DNA of 64,000 nt from positions 186,001 to 250,000 of the forward strand of contig NZ_JRKI01000045.1 of assembly GCF_000935125.1 (NCBI RefSeq). The letters run 5' to 3'. Origin of the DNA: Streptomyces natalensis ATCC 27448 (lineage in GTDB: Bacteria; Actinomycetota; Actinomycetes; Streptomycetales; Streptomycetaceae). Positions 59,765 through 64,000 of the stretch are shown here, piece by piece; the stretch's first letter is position 1, and every line of letters begins with the position of its first letter. The notes below the pieces were generated by a model. The model saw only the letters and a list, made by a program, of their open reading frames with translations, did no database searches and was not told the origin of the DNA. A program made the translations under genes and the position numbers.

Positions 59765-61165
59765 GTGGATCATCTCTTCACCGTCGACGGGTGCTCGGCC
59801 ACTCCTGTCCCACCGACCGCGCTCGCTGCCGAAGGGCTTTTCGAACGGCAGCACCTTCAGGAGTGGGTGATCGCGCATCCGGCGGTGCTCGGCGACGAGG
59901 TGCTCGTCATCACCTCCGAGTTCGACCGGTGGGCCGACACGGACGGCGTGCCCGCGTGGGACCGGCTGGACATCCTGGGGCTGGATGCCACGGGGCGTCT
60001 CGTAGTAGTGGAGCTGAAGCGGGGAACGGCGGACCGCGATGTACACCTTCAGGCGATCACCTACGCCGCTCTAGTGTCACGGTTCGACCTCGACACGTTG
60101 GCCCAGGCACACCGCGACTTCCTCAAGGGCAGGGGTGAGAGCCTCGACCTGGAAACGTGCCGGCAGCGTCTCCTGGAGCATGTGGACGGGGACTGGAGCC
60201 CCGAACTGCTCCAACGTCCCAGGCAGGTGATCATCGCCGCCGACTTCCCCAAGCAGGTCACTCACACCATGGTCTGGCTGTCGGAGATGAATCTCGACAT
60301 CGACCTCATCCAGGCGGGTCTCTGGAAGGTCCAGGACCAACTCGTCGTCGGCTTCACCAAGCTCTACCCCACCCCGGAGGTCGAGGAGTTCACCCTCGCC
60401 CCGGCCCGGAACGAGGCCAAGGCAGCAGCGCAGAAGCTGGAAGAGCGTTCGGGTGCCCGCAAGGCCGTGCACGTCATCGTCGAGGCCGGGCTGTTGCCGG
60501 ACGGGACCCGGATACGGCTGGTGCCGAGACACGGCGCGACGGAAACCATCCGCGAGGCCATTCATGTATGGATGGGCGAGGACAGCAGTCGCGGGGCCGC
60601 CACGTGGACCAACGGCAGCGCCAACCAGCTGACCTGGGAGGCCGATGGCAGGCGGTACTCACCGACCGGGCTGGCCAAGCACATCTTCACCAGCGTGACC
60701 GGCCGCAAAGCCGACGGAATACAGGGCACGACCTGGTGGGATGTCGACACGAACCATGTCCCGGACACGGTTGATCCCGACGACTGGGCAGCGCTGGCGG
60801 GCCTCAGTCTGGTACGTCTGGCCAAGCAACTCAGCGGCTCCGGCAAGGACTGGACAACCCTCCACAGTCTGCTGGCCTCCCTGCCCTCCGGACGGTGGAC
60901 AACCTACGGGGACGTGGCGATCGCGGTCGGGAGCGCTGCTCTGCCGGTCGGCACACACCTGTCCACCTGCGGCCAGTGCCCCAACCCATGGCGAGTCCTG
61001 AACGCTGCGGGACAAGTCAGCGCCGGCTTCAAGTGGTCCGACCCCACCCGCACAGACTCCCCCGCCGATCTCCTGGCGGCCGAGGGCGTCAGCTTCGACA
61101 CGGGGACAGCGGATCCGAGCACCCGCCTTCCCCTGGAGACCCTGAAGAACCTCCTCGACGACTGA
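59765..61165 (+). CDS. PD-(D/E)XK nuclease (DUF91/NucS-like) fused to an alkyltransferase-like domain
   Basis: 466 aa from the GTG at 59765 (AGGGGGA just upstream; an ATG at 59747 is the alternative). The N-terminal part has the nuclease pattern DRLDILGLDATGRLVVVELKRG (Asp, then Glu-x-Lys) and an LQEWVIAHPAVLGDEVLVI helix like DUF91/NucS proteins. The C-terminal about 110 residues (LLASLPSGRWTTYGDVAIAVG, then NPWRVLNAAGQVS) match the DNA-binding part of alkylguanine alkyltransferase-like proteins (GKVTTYGDIA, PWHRVIN), but the active-site PCHR/PWHR is replaced by NPWR, so it cannot transfer alkyl groups. A plausible job is cutting or marking damaged or foreign modified DNA. Confidence 0.72.
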   Translation: MDHLFTVDGCSATPVPPTALAAEGLFERQHLQEWVIAHPAVLGDEVLVITSEFDRWADTDGVPAWDRLDILGLDATGRLVVVELKRGTADRDVHLQAITYAALVSRFDLDTLAQAHRDFLKGRGESLDLETCRQRLLEHVDGDWSPELLQRPRQVIIAADFPKQVTHTMVWLSEMNLDIDLIQAGLWKVQDQLVVGFTKLYPTPEVEEFTLAPARNEAKAAAQKLEERSGARKAVHVIVEAGLLPDGTRIRLVPRHGATETIREAIHVWMGEDSSRGAATWTNGSANQLTWEADGRRYSPTGLAKHIFTSVTGRKADGIQGTTWWDVDTNHVPDTVDPDDWAALAGLSLVRLAKQLSGSGKDWTTLHSLLASLPSGRWTTYGDVAIAVGSAALPVGTHLSTCGQCPNPWRVLNAAGQVSAGFKWSDPTRTDSPADLLAAEGVSFDTGTADPSTRLPLETLKNLLDD

Positions 61166-61209
61166 TCCCGACCGTCGCGGAACCTGCCGTGGAACCGCAA
61201 AGCGGTGGC

Positions 61210-62288
61210 CCTAGGTATAAAACTGCCGGACATTGGTGACACATGGATCTCCGACTACGACGGAGCCAGCCATGCCCCCTTCACCGCAACAGCAGCAGGA
61301 TCGCCGGGCCCAGCGACGTCTGGCGGTCCTGCGCCACGCCGAGGAAGTCACTGGGAATGTCTCGCTGACCTGCCGGTACTACGGGATCAGCCGCAACTGC
61401 TTCTACAAGTGGCAGCGGCGCTACCAGGAGGAGGGCATCGAGGGCCTGCGCGACCGTTCCAGCGCACCGCACCACAGTCCCCATGCCACCGACGCCGACA
61501 TCGTGAACAAGATCGTCTACCTGCGGCAGAACTACCACTTCGGCCCGATGAAGATCCGGATGTACCTCCAGCGGTACCACGACATCGACATCGCCTGCTC
61601 CGCCGTCTACCGCATCCTCAAGCGGCTGGGTCTCAACCGGCTGCCCGCATCGCAACGCTACAAGCGCCACGACAGGCGCTATACCCGCTACGAGAAGCAA
61701 CTGCCCGGCAACCGGGTCCAGATTGACGTCAAGTTCATCGAGCCGATCGGCGCGCCTGCCCCGACGGCCCAGCAGCCGGCCCCCGTCGTCGGCACGACGC
61801 CCAAGGTCCGCCGTCGGGCCAAGTACTACCAGTTCACCGCGATCGACGACTGCACCCGGCTGCGCGTGCTGCGGATCTACCCTCGGTGCGACCAGAAGAC
61901 AGCCGTCCAGTTCCTGGACTACGTCCTTGAACGACTGCCTTTCCGCGTCGAGGTCATCCAGACCGACAACGGCGCGGAGTTCCAGTCCGCCTTCCACTGG
62001 CACGCGCTCGACAAGGGCATCGCCCACACCTACATCAAACCGGCATCCCCGCACCTCAACGGCAAGGTGGAACGCTCACACCGCATCGACGCCGAGGAGT
62101 TCTACCGCATGCTCGCCGGTGTCGTCATCGACGACACCGGCAAACTGAACGAAAAACTCCGAGAATGGGAGGACTACTACAACTACCACCGCCCGCACGG
62201 CGCTCTCGGCGGCCAGACTCCCTACGAACGCCTGAAGCAGAAGACTCAGACCCAGATGTAACCAAGCTCTGGCAGATGCACACCTAGG
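61210..62288 (+). mobile_element. IS481-type insertion sequence with target duplication
   Basis: A 1,067-bp element (61216-62282) bounded by imperfect inverted repeats: the left end 61216-61240 and the reverse complement of the right end 62258-62282 match at 17 of 25 positions (shared CTGCC and TTGGT blocks). CCTAGG lies directly outside both ends (61210-61215 and 62283-62288), as expected for a target duplication; IS481 elements favour CTAG. It carries one intact transposase gene. Confidence 0.8.
61272..62261 (+). CDS. IS481-family transposase
   Basis: 329 aa: an N-terminal helix-turn-helix (VSLTCRYYGISRNCFYKWQRRYQEEGIEGLRDRS) and an rve integrase core with the catalytic Asp in VQIDVKFIE, Asp in QTDNGAEF and Glu in NGKVERSHRIDAEEFY. 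All three are present, so it should be active. Ends with YNYHRPHGALGGQTPYERL, a family hallmark. I chose ATG 61272; an earlier in-frame codon at 61233 lies next to the left inverted repeat. Confidence 0.92.
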   Translation: MPPSPQQQQDRRAQRRLAVLRHAEEVTGNVSLTCRYYGISRNCFYKWQRRYQEEGIEGLRDRSSAPHHSPHATDADIVNKIVYLRQNYHFGPMKIRMYLQRYHDIDIACSAVYRILKRLGLNRLPASQRYKRHDRRYTRYEKQLPGNRVQIDVKFIEPIGAPAPTAQQPAPVVGTTPKVRRRAKYYQFTAIDDCTRLRVLRIYPRCDQKTAVQFLDYVLERLPFRVEVIQTDNGAEFQSAFHWHALDKGIAHTYIKPASPHLNGKVERSHRIDAEEFYRMLAGVVIDDTGKLNEKLREWEDYYNYHRPHGALGGQTPYERLKQKTQTQM

Positions 62289-62460
62289 CGGAGCCGAACG
62301 CGTGGGAGTCCCCTGAGATTTTTCTGGGACTTCCGGCTGGATCAACGGGCATGAACGTGAAACAACCGAAAGGACATTTACGCAGGTCACCGCTGCGCAC
62401 GAGTCCGTCGCGGCAGGTCACGGGGATGCCTGGTCTCTTCCGGGACATCTGAACGGCGGA

Positions 62461-62517
62461 TGCCGCCGCACCCTGTCTGACCTGTGCGAATACGGGCCAG
62501 GAGGGGGTGCGGCGGCA
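62461..62517. terminator. 13-bp inverted repeat downstream of integrase remnant
   Basis: TGCCGCCGCACCC (62461-62473) and GGGTGCGGCGGCA (62505-62517), loop 31 nt, 59 bp after the integrase stop. Could be a terminator or part of an attachment region. Confidence 0.5.
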
Positions 62518-62575
62518 CCTCTGAACTTCTCTGGGACTTTGCGCCAGGACCGAGCTTCTGCCGGTCGGCTTGCAG

Positions 62576-63290
62576 CTACGCGAAGACCGCGTCGAGGGCG
62601 GCGCCGCCGCGCGCACCGGCGCGGGGCAGGAAGTGTGCATACTTCCGGAGCGTGAAGCCGGGGTCGGAGTGGCCGAGCCACCTGGCCAGGGAGACGACCG
62701 ACTCGCCGGCCTCCAACTGCTCGGAGGCGTAGAAGTGACGCAGGGCATGATAGCCGTGCTCCCGGGAGGGCTCCCAGGCTCGGGATCCGTCCGGTGCGCT
62801 CTCCTCCAGCGCGGCGATCACGCCGGCCTCGGCCAGGGCGGGCTTCCAGACGGAGGAGTTGAAGTAGTTCCGGTTGATCGCCTTGTGCTCGCGGCCCGTC
62901 ACCAGGAGGTTGTACGTCCTGGGCCGACGGTGCTTGGCTTCTACCGGGGTCTGCGGCGGGCGCGGATCGTCCCACGGCATGGTGACCGGCACGGGTGCGA
63001 GGAACTCCACGTGCTGCCGCAGTGCCTTGGCCACGCTTGAGGGCAGGGGCACCTCGCGGACCTTACGCCCCTTGGGAAGCGCGAAGCACAGCTTCGTCCG
63101 CACCATCTTGACCTGGCGCCGGACATGGACGATCTCCGCGTCGAAGTCGATGTCCTCCATCGACAGGCCGAACGCCTCTCCCTGTCGCAGGCCGAGGCCG
63201 GCGCCAATCTCGACAAGCACGCGGTAGCGGTCCGGGAGAGCTGCGCGTACGGCCAGCACGCGCTCGGGCCGCGAGCGGTGGCACACGTCT
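62576..63290 (-). pseudogene. Truncated tyrosine-recombinase integrase
   Basis: The catalytic half of a Streptomyces phage/ICE integrase: VRAALPDRYRVLVEIGAGLGLRQGEAFGL (catalytic Arg), HALRHFYASEQL (His-x-x-Arg), ARWLGHSD (His) and TLRKYAHFLP (Tyr). All catalytic residues are kept, but homology begins abruptly near 63290. The arm- and core-binding N-terminal half is missing and the frame upstream is unrelated sequence. Its 5' side now abuts the MerR gene region. A remnant of a lost integrative element. Confidence 0.82.
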
Positions 63291-63412
63291 GTGCCATCGC
63301 TCGCGGGGTGTGTGTAAGGCGAGCCCATCGTCCGGGCTGTCTGTGGAGACCACGTGACGCGTGCCCAGCAACTTGGAGGGTGCCTCGGCCGGGGTCCAGC
63401 TGTGGAACAGCC

Positions 63413-63443
63413 TTGAGTCTCCAGTGACTGGAGACAGCAGAGT
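63413..63443 (+). promoter_or_regulatory. MerR-type promoter with 19-bp spacer and palindrome
   Basis: TTGAGT (63413-63418), 19-bp spacer, CAGAGT (63438-63443). The spacer region carries a perfect palindrome GTCTCCAGT-G-ACTGGAGAC (63417-63435). A long spacer with the operator between -35 and -10 is the mark of MerR-controlled promoters; here it precedes a MerR gene. Confidence 0.8.
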
Positions 63444-63450
63444 AGGGGAC

Positions 63451-64000
63451 ATGGACGCGATGACCCTCTACTCGATCGGGGAGCTGGCCCGGCGGACCGG
63501 CTTGTCTGTGAGGACCATCCGGTTCTACTCCGATTCGGGGGTGGTCGCGCCGACCACTCGAAGTCCCGCCGGCTATCGGCTCTACGACCTCGACGCACTG
63601 CGCCGCCTGGAACTCCTCCGTACCCTGCGTGAGCTGGGTATCGACCTGGCCACGATTCAGCGGGTCATGGACCGGGAGCTCTCGGTGGCGGAAGTCGCGG
63701 CTGCGCACGCCGACGCCATCGACGTCCAGATCCGGGCGCTGCAACTGCGTCGGAGTGTTCTGCGAGTCGTGGCCGGCCGCGGTTCCGATCCCGAGGAGAC
63801 CACGCTTATGCACAGGCTCACGCAGTTGTCCGTCGAGGAGCGACGACGTTTGATCGACGACTTCGTGGAGGGCACATTCGGCACGGTGGACGCCGACCCG
63901 GCCGGGGTGGCCATGGTTCGTGCTGCCACTCCCGATCTCCCCGACGACGCGTCCAGCGAGCAGGTCGCCGCCTGGGTGGAGATCGCCGAGTTGGTCAGCG
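63451..64000 (+). CDS. MerR-family transcriptional regulator (cut by window end)
   Basis: At least 183 codons, open at the right edge. MTLYSIGELARRTGLSVRTIRFYSDSGVVAPTTRSPAGYRLYDLDALRRLELLRTLRELGIDLATIQRVM is the full MerR DNA-binding block, followed by a helical effector region (SVEERRRLIDDFVEGTFG). ATG at 63451 with TAGGGGA just upstream. The promoter with a 19-bp spacer suggests it controls itself. The ligand is unknown; not related to the peptide cluster. Confidence 0.92.
   Translation, partial: MDAMTLYSIGELARRTGLSVRTIRFYSDSGVVAPTTRSPAGYRLYDLDALRRLELLRTLRELGIDLATIQRVMDRELSVAEVAAAHADAIDVQIRALQLRRSVLRVVAGRGSDPEETTLMHRLTQLSVEERRRLIDDFVEGTFGTVDADPAGVAMVRAATPDLPDDASSEQVAAWVEIAELVS

Noticed and set aside
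1-64000. CRISPR array or polyketide synthase genes
   Set aside because: No regularly spaced repeat-spacer units and no ketosynthase or acyltransferase domains were seen anywhere.

Overview
The window is GC-rich DNA with Streptomyces-type gene organisation: GTG starts, stop/start overlaps, an LmbU-family regulator, and a DrrAB-like exporter. About 55 kb of it is one nonribosomal peptide (NRPS) biosynthetic cluster. The last ~8 kb is a patchwork of hypothetical genes, decayed genes and mobile-element remains.

Layout. 0-1.5 kb: a piperazate synthase (KtzT/PipS type, often misnamed a PaiB/FMN-binding regulator) and an LmbU-family regulator. 1.9-3.1 kb: a catalytically degenerate IS701-like transposase homologue. 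3.3-4.6 kb: a CPA2 antiporter. 4.8-8.8 kb: a complete chlorothreonine cassette on the minus strand, made of a free-standing Thr adenylation protein (signature DFWNIGMVHK), a free carrier protein, a SyrB2-like non-haem iron halogenase and a SyrC-like cysteine aminoacyltransferase. 9-15.1 kb: type II thioesterase, S9 peptidase, P450, ferredoxin and a second P450. 15.5-18.9 kb: ABC exporter, DUF4097 protein and a ribbon-helix-helix regulator with its own TGGCGCCA operators. 19.3-20.4 kb: a membrane acyltransferase. 20.6-49.4 kb: MbtH protein, ornithine N-hydroxylase and two giant NRPSs (2,715 and about 6,346 aa), all on the minus strand. 49.7-55.4 kb, divergent: leuA/leuC/leuD-like genes, an aminotransferase (2-oxo-acid chain extension) and a third P450. 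55.5-56.3 kb: TetR regulator with a long palindrome. 56.3-64 kb: PP2C phosphatase remnant, two hypothetical genes, a nuclease fused to an alkyltransferase-like domain, an IS481-type insertion sequence, a truncated integrase and a MerR regulator cut by the window end.

How it works together. The assembly line reads C-A-T / C-A*-T-E / C-A-T / C-A-T-E / C-A-T // C-A-MT-T / C-A-T-TE, so a heptapeptide is expected. Three adenylation domains (modules 3, 4, 5) carry a DVFSVA(A/G)YAK signature that I associate with piperazic acid. Piperazate would be made by the ornithine N-hydroxylase plus the haem piperazate synthase. The module 2 adenylation domain (A*) has damaged core motifs, while a full Thr-activation, chlorination and shuttle cassette sits in the same cluster. 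My main inference is that 4-chlorothreonine is loaded in trans onto the carrier domain of module 2 and then epimerised. One hydrophobic position probably takes the chain-extended amino acid made by the leuACD/aminotransferase set. Residue 6 is N-methylated.

Regulation. An 18-bp near-palindrome, TGTCCYGNYGACAGGACR, occurs five times (8937, 13639, 15397, 19030, 49462). Each copy lies upstream of a different biosynthetic transcription unit and has the same orientation relative to a downstream gene. It looks like the operator of a cluster-wide regulator, the LmbU-family protein being the first candidate. I do not recognise the whole cluster as a named compound; individual parts resemble kutzneride/himastatin (piperazate) and syringomycin (chlorothreonine) genes.
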